64,000 nt of DNA from Tuctoria greenei (Eukaryota > Streptophyta > Magnoliopsida > Poales > Poaceae). Position numbers and translations under genes: made by a program. The DNA lies in assembly GCA_036927565.1 (NCBI GenBank), contig JAYESD010000001.1:274547560-274611559 (forward strand). Reading direction: 5' to 3'. The notes beneath the pieces were generated by a model. It was given only the letters and a program-made list of their open reading frames with translations. It did no database searches and was not told where the DNA came from. Below are positions 1 through 9,551 of the stretch, in pieces. How positions within the stretch are numbered: position 1 is the stretch's first letter; each line of letters opens with the position of its first letter.

Positions 1-1129
1 AGGACTACAGTGCCACCACAAGGCCAAGTATGGGTGCGTCGTAGCTGATTAATTAGGGCTTTGCTAGTGCTGTTTGGACCATTGTAGATGCTCGGGGAAT
101 GGGTAGTCGGATTGGGTTTGTTGATGATTGGTGGGACTACCCTGGGATCCGAATGGCTCAAGAGGGGGCCCTTGGTTGAAGATGTGCTCAGTTGGAGGCA
201 TCGCCACCGGTGAAACCTCAGTGGGGTCTAAATAGGCTAGTAATCCCTTTGTAAAGGCTATTTTGTGATATCTTGGCCATACACCAAAGGAAGTGTAATT
301 GGCATAAGGGAGGTTCTTTAGTCGCTGACGGGTGATGAAATCACGAACACGTGGATAAAGAGGTACAAACTCTGCAGAGTTAATTAAAACTATCATGATA
401 GCCGTGCTCCCGGTTAAGAGCGCTTGGATGACCTACATGATTAGAGGGAAATTGGGATATGGTTATGGTTATGGTTGGTTTATGGTTATGGGTTGGTAAT
501 GGTTATGGATGGTTTTTGGCTTATGGTTACGGATATGAATTTGAGTTACGGTAACTGGACATGGATAATGATGATGTTGGCAATAATTGGATATGGTTTA
601 TATTTTGTTAATATGATGGTTATGATGGAATTGTTTCACATAGACATAGTATAATGCTTTTCAAATGTTTTACTGTACTTTTCAGCACTTAGCCATTATT
701 ACATTCGTCATTTGAATCAGCCACATGTCATACTTTCCACACTTGCTGAGTACGACATGTACTCACTCTTGCAATCCCCCCAACAGTTGCAGGTCAAAAT
801 TGTGAGTTTAATGGCGATTATGTGGAGATCTAGGCCGTGTCTACCGTCAGCTTTGCCTGTGGTGTTGCATGGAGCTGCGCTATCCCTTATGCTTAGTTTA
901 CTTAGTTACTTATTAGTTTATTTCCACTGCATTAGTTAAACTTGTCATAAATATTCATTAGAGGTTGTATTCGAGGATAATCTGGTTTTTGTAATAAAAT
1001 TTGGTTAATTAATCTTGTTCTGTGGAATTTTTCTGTATATCATTTGTGATTGCACTCGTGTATGTGTGATGAACATCCTGGGCACACATATGCATTAGCT
1101 TGGTTCAGTTTTCGGAATCGGGCGTCACA
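1..1129 (+). mobile_element. Partial LTR of a Tekay/Del-type Ty3-gypsy element (3' portion)
   Basis: This stretch has the layout I associate with long LTRs of the Tekay/Del chromovirus lineage in grasses: a block around 300-430 with the 'tgaaatcacg ... ctctgcagagt ... agccgtgctc' pattern, a TTATGG-rich low-complexity stretch at about 455-535, and an end in 'gggcgtcaca' at 1129. Immediately after it the sequence changes to the LTR end of gypsy element A. The simplest reading is that this LTR closes a Tekay-type element inserted into the 5' LTR of A, with the rest of the element left of the window. No coding sequence is supported here. The lineage name rests on remembered LTR patterns, not on a search. 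Confidence 0.6.
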
Positions 1130-1230
1130 CAGGGGTACTCGAACCGCTCGAGTGCCGCGGATCATCAACGTCGAGTTCTCCACCCCAATCGACATACCTT
1201 TCGGAAGATCGGGCCTAAACCTACTCATCA
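1130..1230 (+). repeat. 3' remnant of the 5' LTR of gypsy A
   Basis: About 100 bp match the last 100 bp of the 3' LTR (7198-7299) with few differences. It ends in 'ctcatca' directly before the primer binding site. The left part of this LTR is missing from the window because the Tekay-type LTR ends at 1129. Confidence 0.85.
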
Positions 1231-1232
1231 AT

Positions 1233-1242
1233 TGGTATCAGT
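1233..1242 (+). other. Primer binding site of gypsy A (tRNA-iMet type, degenerate)
   Basis: TGGTATCAG begins two bases after the LTR end, the position and start sequence of an initiator-Met tRNA PBS. The following bases (ttcc) depart from the usual AGC, so the site is degenerate. Confidence 0.75.
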
Positions 1243-2499
1243 TCCAGGTTGCCCATGATGTATCTTTGTTTTCCTTCCATTATATAGATTTTGTTTCGTA
1301 CCTAGAGTCCACAGAAAAGTCACAAAAAATTAGATCGTTTTTACCGCTTCCCAGACTATAGTGCCTGCGGTTTCGTTTTTCAGTTTGCATTGTTGAGTTT
1401 GCATTCGTGTTGTCGAGTCTTGTTGTTGGTTTAGCTTTGTGTTTTGGGTCCTAGTTATCGTGTTTCATCCTTGTTTTCTTGCTATTCGATACCTATTCCA
1501 CAATCCCTAAATAACAAACCGATCCATCACGTTCATCGGTTTGCCCTAGCTAGCCGCCTTGCGTGAACTCCCGCATCGCCAGCCCTATATTAGGTGACAA
1601 ACCTTTGTGCCATTCATCCTTGAATCATCACACACCACCCTATTAGTTTCTGTGCAAATTCCCGATCGTTTTCATATCCTATTGCGAGTTCTGTTCTCAA
1701 ACCGAGTTGGAATCAACATGCAAAAAAAAAACGTAACTCGGACAGCCTACCTTAAAACGGCCATAACTTTCGCATACGAACTCGAAATTGGGCGATTTTT
1801 TTTCAAATTCATCTACGCAAAATTTCGCATCCAATTTTCCGTGGCGAGCCTCGTTCGGCGAAATTAGATTTCCCAAATTCCCCTCGGAAGATAGGCTATC
1901 CGGCCTCCGAAGTTTCAACACGAATTTTAAAGAATCTTCTTGATTTTCTATAGGCCGCATATTACATCCAATTGAGCTGCAAATTTGTGTGCTTCCTATA
2001 TTTGTGCTCTTGAGTGAAGAAAAAATATCAAAAAAATGTTACAAAAAATAAAAAAAAATAGTGAAGAGCACGCATATTAAAGTAATTGGCCTATACCACT
2101 TGGTGCTGTTTTGTTGGCTATATCATTCTGTCTTTCTTTTGCCTTGATACTTCTTTGTGTTGTGCTAGGCTCTAGGGCACTCGGTTGACCAGCAACAGTT
2201 TCCTACATTGAATACTTATTCAACTTTGTTTAGCTGTTAATGATTTTCTGCTTATTAGCCACCATATCGTGCCATCCAAGCTCCACCTTTCTCTTGAGCA
2301 TAACACGTACCTTTGCAATCAACCCACGCTTCATTGGTTCATCTCACTGTCCACACCACCTGCTGTGTCAGTAAGAACACTTGTAAGAGCGTGGTAAGAC
2401 GCTTGAGCGAGAGAGATTGTTTTCTTCCACCTTCCACATTGTCACTGTAGTTGATAGAGATAACATATTTTTTTTGTTGTCTTTTGTTTTCTACTAACA
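1243..2499 (+). other. Untranslated leader of gypsy A
   Basis: This is a non-coding leader between PBS and gag. It is AT-rich near 2020-2070 and carries an A-run near 1720. The stretch 2340-2420 resembles, in inverse orientation, the leader of element G at 44690-44780, which supports a shared family. Short open frames here lack domain character and I do not call them. Confidence 0.6.
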
Positions 2500-3309
2500 A
2501 TGGTAGGAGAAGACAATGACGACGAATGTGTTCAACATGCTGAGTTACGTGATATGATGAAGACCATGACGGATATGTTCGCCAAATACAACGCAGCAAC
2601 GGAGGAGTCATTGGCGAACTTGACTCGCCAACTGGATGACCTTGCTCTTCGGATGAATACTTTTGAGGCTCGGTTGCCTCTCACTAGAAGACAAGAAGAC
2701 AATGCTTATGATGAACTGGAAGATCACAATAATCAGCCAAGACTGCCACTTTATCGTCGCGGTATGAGAGGTAATAATCATAACAATTATAATCGTCCTC
2801 CTGATGATCCTTTTGCTAAAGTGAAATTTACTATACCCTCTATTTCTGGTGCTTATGATGTTGAGGCTTATCTTGATTGGGAGATGACAGTAGAGCAAAA
2901 ATTTAATTCCCATCTTGTTCCTGAACAACATAGAGTTCGTCAAGCCACTAGTGAGTTTAAGGACTTTGCTATCATATGGTGGAATGAACTTGTTAAAACT
3001 AGGACTGATCCTCCAACATGGGATAGATTAAACGAAGCTATGCGTGTTCGATTTGTTCCTCCATCTTTTCAGCAGGACCTTTGCAAAAAATTGCAGCGCT
3101 TAGACCAAGGTAACATGTTCGTAGAGGAGTATTATCAAGAGTTACAAAAGGGTATGCTGCATTGTGGGGTAGTAGAGGACATGGATGATAAAATAGCTCG
3201 TTTTTATGGGGGGTTGAGGCGTGAAATTCAGGACATTGTTGATTACAAGGAAGATGATATTGTTAATAGATTGTTTCAGCTTGCTATGTTGGCAGAAAAA
3301 GAATTGTAG
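2500..3309 (+). CDS. gag: Gag of gypsy A (retrotransposon gag domain)
   Basis: An open frame of 269 codons encodes a retrotransposon Gag. The N-terminus is acidic with a short coiled-coil-like stretch. The capsid-like gag domain follows at about residues 100-255, with the typical run 'YLDWE', 'AIIWWNELVK', 'PPTWDRL', 'MRVRFVPPSF' and 'YYQELQKGM'. Gag forms the virus-like particle that packages element RNA in the cytoplasm. The frame ends at an amber codon (3307-3309), but the same frame stays open on the far side through the zinc knuckle into protease and reverse transcriptase. The stop is therefore either a single nonsense mutation in a fused gag-pol or, less likely, a readthrough site. The start at 2500 is the first Met after the leader, close to the usual N-terminus of such Gags. 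Confidence 0.88.
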   Translation: MVGEDNDDECVQHAELRDMMKTMTDMFAKYNAATEESLANLTRQLDDLALRMNTFEARLPLTRRQEDNAYDELEDHNNQPRLPLYRRGMRGNNHNNYNRPPDDPFAKVKFTIPSISGAYDVEAYLDWEMTVEQKFNSHLVPEQHRVRQATSEFKDFAIIWWNELVKTRTDPPTWDRLNEAMRVRFVPPSFQQDLCKKLQRLDQGNMFVEEYYQELQKGMLHCGVVEDMDDKIARFYGGLRREIQDIVDYKEDDIVNRLFQLAMLAEKEL

Positions 3310-4971
3310 GGCCGACAACAACAGCAACATCGCACGAGGGGCAACTTCACGCCGCGTGCAGCGACTACACCATACAAAACAGCACCATCTTCGACCCCCC
3401 GTGCAGCGACTACACCACCCAATGGCAGCCAACGAACTATACCTGCTGCTCCACCTTCTCGCGTGCCAGAAGGCAGCAAGGCGACATCATTCAAGCCTTC
3501 GTCGTCCACTCCTTCTACGGGTCGTACTTCCGACATTAAGTGTCACCGCTGCCAGGGACTTGGTCATATGATGAGAGATTGCCCGAGCAAACGAGCATAC
3601 ATAGCACGCGACGATGGTGGGTATGATAGTACTTCGGATGTTGAAGATGAATATTCTCTTGCTACTGACTTTACAGATCCAAATGACGAACACACCAAAG
3701 AAGAGGTATTTGGTACAGCGGCGATGAAGAACTATAGGAGCATCATTGTGCAGCGTGCCTTGAGCTCCAAAGTGGAGACCGATGACAAGCTACAACGACA
3801 CAACCTCTTCCACATGTTTCTCGTCGTCAAGGACTGCCGTGTACACACTATAATTGATGTAGGTAGCTGCAATAACTTGGTGAACACGGACGTCGTCAAG
3901 AAACTCAGTTTGACAACAAGAGCACACCCTCATATATACCACATTCAATGGTTCAACAACAGCGGTAAGGTTCGGGTAACACAAACAGCGAGAATACATT
4001 TTTCATTTGGTTCATACCATGATTTTGCTGATTTTGATGTTGTTCCTATGGATGCTTGTTCTCTTTTATTGGGTCGTCCTTGGGAATTTGATACAGATGC
4101 TATTCATCATGGTAGAACAAATAAATATACTCTCATGCATAAGGGAAAGAAAATCACTTTGCTCCCCATGACTCCTGCTGAAATTGTGCATTTTGAGAAG
4201 AGTAAAATTCGTGATGGCAAAGCAACAAAATTAGAATCTGAAAAACAGCAAGTTATTAAGTTAAAATCACCATCGTTGCTCGCAACTAAATCTGAACTTG
4301 CTGATTTATTCGAAGCTAAGGGGATGTGCTATGCTTTAGTTCAAAGAAGCCATGTTTTACTTCATGAATTTTCTATTGCATTGCCCCCTGCTGTTGCTAA
4401 CCTTTTGCAGGAGTTTGAGGATGTGTTTCCCTCCGAGATACCCCCTGGTTTACCACCGATGAGAGGCATTGAACACAAGATCGATTTGATTCTAGGAACA
4501 AGTTTGCCAAATCGTGCATCATACAGGGCGAATCCACAAGAAACTAAGGAAATTCAGCGACAAGTCCAAGATCTTTTGGACCGCGGGTACATTCGTGAAA
4601 GCCTTAGCCCTTGTTCTGTTCCTGTTATTTTGGTTCCTAAGAAAGATGGTAGGTGGCGCATGTGTGTTGATTGTCAAGCGATTAATAACATCACCATTCG
4701 GTATCGTTATCCTATTCCTCGATTAGATGACATGCTTGATGAATTGAGTGGTGCTATCATCTTCACAAAAATTTACTTGCGTAGTGGTTACCACCAAATT
4801 AGAATGGCACTAGGAGATGAATGGAAAACTGTATTTAAAACCAAGTTTGGACTTTATAAGTGGTTAGTCATGCCTTTTGGTTTAACTAATACACCCAGCA
4901 CCTTTTATGCGATTAATGAACGAGGTTTTACCTTCTTTCATTGGACAATTTGTGGTGGTTTACTTCGATGA
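3310..4971 (+). pseudogene. pol: Gag zinc knuckle, protease and N-terminal reverse transcriptase of gypsy A
   Basis: This continues in the frame of gag. A CCHC zinc knuckle is visible as CHRCQGLGHMMRDC near 3540-3585. The protease active-site region is 'IIDVGSCNN' near 3850, where the family usually has D-G/T-G, so it is altered. Reverse transcriptase begins near 4500, with 'VPKKDGRWRMCVD' and 'YPIPRLDDMLDEL'. The first catalytic Asp of RT is replaced by Tyr at codon 4774-4776 ('FTKIYLRSGYH' where relatives have KIDLRSGYH). A one-base insertion in a T run near 4904-4907 throws the frame out, so the last codons up to 4971 are out of register. The enzyme cannot be functional. Confidence 0.87.
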
Positions 4972-5146
4972 TATCCTCATTTACAGCAAGTCATATGATG
5001 AACATCTTGATCATTTATGTGCTGTTTTTACTGTTTTGAGAGATGCACGTTTGTTTGGTAACCTCGAAAAGTGCGTCTTTTGCACCAATCGAGTCTCGTT
5101 TCTTGGCTATGTCGTTTCCTCACAGGGAATTGAGATGTATGAGGCA
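4907..5146 (+). pseudogene. pol: Reverse transcriptase palm continuation of gypsy A
   Basis: After the one-base insertion the RT reading resumes in the next frame. It contains the second catalytic motif 'VVYFDDILIYS' and the 'FLGYVVSSQGI' segment that closes the polymerase domain. At about 5145 the sequence jumps directly to a segment reading NIIVDALSR in another frame, which in intact relatives lies at the end of the RNase H/connection region. The whole RNase H domain, roughly 1 kb, is therefore deleted, apparently by one internal deletion. Confidence 0.85.
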
Positions 5147-6116
5147 AAAATATCATTGTCGATGCATTATCTAGGCATTATACCATGCTGTCCCAACTTG
5201 ATCATAAAATCTTTGGTTTGGAAGCAATTAAAGCATTATATCCTACTGATTTGGACTTCAAAGATGCTTTTGAAAATTGTAGAGAAGGAAGATTTGGAAT
5301 AAATATGTGCTGCGAGAGGGTCTCCTCTATCGTGCTAACAAGCTATGCGTTCCAGCTAGCTCCGTTCGTCTATTACTTTTGCAGGAAGCACATGGAGGAG
5401 GTTTGATGGGATATTTTGGAGTGCAGAAAACTGAAGACGTGCTGTCCACACACTTCTTTTGGCCAATGATGAGGCGTGATGTCAAGCGCTACGTGTCACG
5501 ATGCACTACTTGCAATAAAGCTAAGTCTCGCCTTAACCCACATGGTCTTTATATGCCTCTTCCTGTTGCTAGTGTACCTTGGGAGGATATTTCTATGGAC
5601 TTTGTTTTGGGATTTCCTAGGACTAAGAGGGGGAGGGATAGTATTTTTGTAGTTGTTGATCGTTATTCTAAAATGGCACACTTTATACCTTGTCATAAGA
5701 ATGATAATGCCTCGCACATTGCTGATTTATTTATGACGGAAATTGTTCGTTTACATGGTGTGCCAAATACCATTATTTCTGATCGTGATGCAAAATTTTT
5801 AAATCATTTTTAGAGAACTTTGTGGTATAAATTGGGAACCAAGTTGCTGTTTTCAACTATATGTCACCCACAAACGGATGGACAGGCCGAGTTAGTTAAT
5901 TGTACTTTATCCACTATGTTGCGGGCTGTCTTGAAAACAAATTTGAAGTTGTGGGAGGAGTATTTACCACATATAGAATTTGCTTACAACAGATCCGTTC
6001 ACTCCACGACAAAGGTAAGTCCATTTCAGGTAGTGTATGGTTTCAATCCCCGTGCTCCTATTGATTTACTACCTTTGCCTCCTTCTGAAACTATAAATTT
6101 GGATGCTACACAATGA
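5147..6116 (+). pseudogene. pol: Integrase N-terminal and core region of gypsy A
   Basis: The frame following the deletion carries the end of the RNase H linker, then integrase. One frameshift lies near 5290. The HHCC zinc domain keeps 'EAH' and 'CTTCNKAKS', but the second His is Tyr (GYFG). The DDE core shows the first Asp in 'ISMDFVLGFP', the second in 'IISDRDAKF' and the Glu in 'TDGQAELVN'. A stop replaces a Trp codon at 5811-5813, after which the same frame continues to 6116, where a further frameshift occurs. Integrase would insert cDNA into the host genome; this copy is broken. Confidence 0.86.
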
Positions 6117-6594
6117 TCTGAATTTCATTATTAAAATGCATGAAACTACAAAGAAAAATATTGAAATAATGAATGAGAAGTATAGGATTGCAGGTAGTAA
6201 AGGTAGAAAAGAAGTAAAACTTGAATCAGGTGATTTGGTGTGGTTACATTTGAGAAAAGAGCGATTTCCCGACTTGAGAAAATCTAAACTTATGCCGCGA
6301 GGTGCTGGTCCTTTTAAGATCGTTGAAAAGATTAATGATAATGCATATAAGCTTGAATTGCCTCCCGATTTTGGGGTTAGTCCTACATTTAACATTTCAG
6401 ATTTGCAACCGTACTTGGGAGAAGAAGATGAACTTGAGTCGAGGACGACTCCAGTTCAAGAGGGGGAGGATCATGAGGACATCACACCAGCGGAGACGCA
6501 CATTGAACTGCAAGGACCAATCACAAGAGCACGAGCACGGTTATTAAATCAGCAGCTGAATTTGTTCCTAACTTCTTTTGCATGTGAGTTTTAG
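6103..6594 (+). pseudogene. pol: Integrase C-terminal domain of gypsy A
   Basis: This is the C-terminal part of pol in the final frame: 'GDLVWLHLRKERFPDLRKSKL', 'GPFKIVEKINDNAYKLELP', 'SPTFNISDLQPYLGEEDELESRTT' and 'GPITRARARLL'. It is an SH3-like integrase C-terminus followed by an acidic tail typical of this gypsy family. The purine-rich codons near 6455-6468 (aagagggggagga) look like the polypurine tract embedded in the coding sequence, so the 3' LTR probably starts inside this reading frame. The same peptide EDELESRTT occurs in element G. Confidence 0.85.
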
Positions 6595-7299
6595 AATAGA
6601 TTGTTATGTGATGATTTAATTTTTATTAGGAATAATGGAGAACATAAAAAAGTGAGGGAAAGAGGCCTTGGGAGCATGGAGAACCAGCTGGGACGTCCAC
6701 AAGTTGATGGAAACAGTTTACAACTCGGACTCGAGTTCAACTCGGAGTCCAGGAGCAGTCCACCTTAAAACGCCCAGGAGGCATACGGAATCCGTTTTCA
6801 ATGTTCTATATATGCACGGAAAGAGGAGAAGATAAACTTTCCAATGGTTATGGTCCCACCTAAAAATTCCTCCGGAATCATTGGGAATCGTCGAAACAAT
6901 TCGAGTCAAGATTTCTGTCCGGTACTGCGCCACTGAATCGGGCCTTTGGGCCTTGTACTTGTGTTTTGGTCGAACCCTAGCCTATAAATACTGCAGCCGC
7001 CGATCATATTCGGTGGGTTTTGCTTAGATCAATAATATCGTCGTTTTACAGTTTGTGATACCCCAACTTCGCGATTTCCGATCGTGTCTTCGACGTTCTT
7101 GCTCGTGTTCTCGATTGCACTTGCAGGGATTAGCCTTCTTGGCAAGGTCAAGCGTGTGCAGCACGGTTGATAACCAACGGAGCCGTGGTGTAGTGATTGC
7201 AGGGGCACTCAAACCGCTCGAGTGCCGGGATCATCAACGTCGAGTTCTCCACCCCAATCGACATATCTTTCGGAAGATCGGGCCTAAACCTACTCATCA
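6470..7299 (+). repeat. 3' LTR of gypsy A
   Basis: The right edge at 7299 (ctcatca) is firm because it matches the 5' LTR end at 1230. The left edge is inferred. The polypurine tract 'aagagggggagga' ends at about 6469, and in related element G the LTR also begins within a similar coding purine tract, giving an LTR of about 830 bp. An alternative start is TGATGATTT at 6609. The LTR contains a TATA box at 6983-6990. Confidence 0.7.
6983..6990 (+). promoter_or_regulatory. TATA box of the gypsy A 3' LTR
   Basis: TATAAATA follows 'cgaaccctagcc', the usual context of LTR promoters in this group. It would start element RNA about 30 bp downstream. If active it would read right, into the antisense of copia B. 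Confidence 0.6.
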
Positions 7300-8661
7300 C
7301 TTGGCCATGAGGCAAGTTTTCCTTGAGTTCTCCAAGTTGGGGAAGAACTTGTTCTCCATGGTTGTCTTCTTCATAGCAATATTTGCTATATTTTCTTCTT
7401 CATCGTAGGAAGATTCTTCATTTGAATCCCACTCCTTTCCAAGGTGGGCATGTCCTGATTGCTTCTTCTTGAAGTATTTCTTATCTTGAGACTTGCCCTC
7501 CTTCATCTTCTTGTTCTCTTCATGTGGGAAATCCACAATGAAGTGGACGTATTCCCCATAATTGTAGAAAGCCCTCTTTGATCTTGTCTTAGGCTTGTCT
7601 TTGCTCTTGCCTTCACGACGGTAGCTCCCCTTCTTTCTTCTCCACATCCTCTTGAAGTTGTTGATGAAGAGTGTCTATTCCTCATCGGTGTCGGGGCTCT
7701 CTTCATCACTCTATCCCTTTTCTTGAGATCTTGAGGATGTTGCCTTGAATGCAACATGTATTTTCTTGGAGGAGGAGATCTTTTGAAGGTCGTTGTAGAA
7801 CATAGCCTCTTGCTCCATCATCTCATGGTTGATGATCCTCCCTAGTACTTCTTCGGGAGTCATCTTGTGGAATCTTGGACTCTCGCGAAATAGTGAGAAA
7901 AGAGTGACATTTCGAGGCATGAATGCTCGAATCATCCTCTTTACCACTTCATGGTCGGTCCACTGGGTACTTCCATAAGATCGACTCTTGTTGATAAGGG
8001 TCTTGAGGCGGTTGTACATGTCTTGGGGAGACTCACCATCCATGATAGTGAACCTCCCAAGTTCTCCTTCAATCATCTCGATCTTTGCCCCCCGTATGAC
8101 ACGGTTGGCCTCATGAGCCGTCTTGAGGGTGTCCCATATCTCCTTGGCCACCTCCAATCCTTCAATGCGGTTGAACTCCTCTTGAGTCAATGAGGAGGTG
8201 ATTACTCCAACCGCTTGAGCATTGCGATGGAGGAGGACGACTTGCTCTGGAGTAATGTCTTCCTCGTTCTTGGGAAGATGCACACCTGTAAAGACAATTT
8301 GCCACAAACTAGGGTTTAAAGAAATGAGATGCATATTCATATTATGCTTCCACATAGAGTAGTCATTTCCATCAAATTGAGGAGGTTTGCCAATAGGGAT
8401 AGATAAGTAATGATTGCTTGCGGTTAATCGCTCATAATTGTAAGTATACCGGGAGTAGCCTTGTGAACTACTCCCATTGTCGGTATTGATTGGAGCGATC
8501 AGCTTGATCTCCTTATTGGGTACATTGAGCTTCTCACGAAGCCGCACCTTAAGTAGACGAACTTCCTCGTCGTTATTTGGATCATCTTGAAGAACATCAA
8601 CGTTCTTTGTGTTGTCATCATCAATGATCATCGGGATCTCGTTGTCACCCCTTCCGGCCAT
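7297..8661 (-). pseudogene. gag: Gag of copia B (UBN2-type)
   Basis: One continuous minus-strand frame starts at the Met at 8661 (MAGRGDNEIP). It includes 'FDGNDYSMWKHNMNMHLISL', 'EIWDTLKTAHE' and 'DMYNRLKTLINKSRSYGS', the signature of copia UBN2/gag-polypeptide proteins. Two in-frame stops occur near 7713 and 7675, after which the frame continues into a lysine-rich tail. The zinc knuckle there is destroyed: three of its Cys positions are Phe, Tyr and Phe (FYNYGEY...HFIVDF), whereas element E keeps CYNCGEY...HFIVDC. The frame is cut at about 7300 by the LTR of gypsy A. Confidence 0.85.
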
Positions 8662-8713
8662 TTTCTCTCTGAGTTGTTACTCTTGGTGGAGAAACCTGAC
8701 TTTGATACTAATT

Positions 8714-9546
8714 GGAAGTCGCCTAGAGGGAGTTGAATAGGCAATATGACCTGAAATCACTTTATCAAACGAGATTAAATTGTTGAGGCCGGACTTGTCT
8801 GTTTAGGGCCGAACTAGTCCGCTTAGCTTAGGGTTAAAACCTAAAAACATGATTTTCTACAAGTGATTTGCGGAATTTAGGTTCACAAATGAAAGATACA
8901 ATATCTAGAAACTTAGTAAAACTTATATTATCTAATGAAGGCAATTAGGTTGCAAGATTTCAAGATGATCAATGCTAAGAGCGATATGAACCCTAAAAGC
9001 AATTCTAGTGATTACGAAATGTAAAGCAACAAAGTGAGACAAGATTTATCCCGTGGTTCAGCTCCACGAAAAATCCTACATCCACGTTGAGAAGTCCACA
9101 TAAGGATCGGGTCTCACTTGACTCTTCTCTCACCAAGCCACCACAATGGTCGACTTGGTTTCCACTATATCAATGGGTAATCACCAAGTTTCTTAGGGCT
9201 ACTCACAATTTGAGGCTCCCACGACTCAATACAGCAAGGAGTACTTGAAGCTCAACTCACACAAGCCACAAAACACAACACAAGTGCAAGTGATCAAACC
9301 GAGAGCCAAAGCACGATGATCTTCCTCCACTCCCCTTCCCAAACCCTAATATCTTCAAGATTTGATCTTAGAGGGATAAAAGGCAATGTAGAAGGCCTTG
9401 AAAGGATCTAGGTTGGTTGTGGCGGCACTAGGGTTCAAGAGTTGTCAAATAGGGGTCGGGGGTCCCCTTTTTATAGGGGTCCCGACAACTTATCGTTGCA
9501 AACAGCCCAAACCCGGACTAGTCCGGCCCTGTACTATGAACTTTCA
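8714..9546 (-). repeat. 5' LTR of copia B
   Basis: On the minus strand it runs from TGAAAGTTC (9546) to a run ending in '...ctctaggcgacttcca' (about 8714). The ends resemble the TGAAAGTGC start and the 'cctctaggcc...' end of the LTRs of elements E and F, but at about 833 bp it is half their length because the U3 palindrome array is almost absent. A few GGACTAGTCC-type motifs remain near 8800-8830 and 9517. A TATA box lies at 9467-9474. Confidence 0.75.
9467..9474 (-). promoter_or_regulatory. TATA box of copia B LTR
   Basis: TATAAAAA on the minus strand is followed by GGGGACCCC and lies about 75 bp from the LTR start. The U3 is unusually short compared with elements E and F. Confidence 0.55.
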
Positions 9547-9551
9547 CTAAG

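Larger units (their letters stand above)
1130..7299 (+). mobile_element. Ty3/gypsy retrotransposon 'A' (degenerate; chromovirus-like)
   Basis: The order is LTR end (1130-1230), PBS, leader, gag, protease, reverse transcriptase, integrase, 3' LTR ending at 7299. The same LTR-end sequence, from 'caggggNactcNaaccgctcgag' to 'cctactcatca', occurs at about 1130-1230 and 7198-7299. The 5' LTR is only about 100 bp here because a Tekay-type LTR interrupts it on the left. The right end abuts a copia gag gene, so A inserted into that copia. The adjacent bases 7300-7304 (cttgg) are the visible half of the target duplication. The element is dead: in-frame stops, at least three frameshifts, and loss of RNase H. 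Relatives are element G at 42204-46787, which shares its LTR. Confidence 0.88.
7300..9546 (-). mobile_element. SIRE-like Ty1/copia element 'B' (5' LTR and gag only)
   Basis: On the minus strand the order is 5' LTR (9546 to 8714), degenerate Met PBS (about 8712-8700), and gag (8661 to 7297). The element is cut at 7299 by gypsy A, and its pol would lie left of the window. LTR termini, the GGACTAGTCC-type motifs and the gag sequence relate it to elements E and F. The visible half of its target duplication is 9547-9551 (ctaag). It appears to be inserted in a LARD-family LTR. Confidence 0.85.

Noticed and set aside
64..396. Minus-strand open frame of 110 codons
   Set aside because: It lies antisense in LTR sequence of Tekay type, with no domain or codon character.
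6609..6625. TGATGATTT as the start of the gypsy A 3' LTR
   Set aside because: There is no polypurine tract immediately upstream, while a good tract lies at about 6455-6468; kept only as an alternative.
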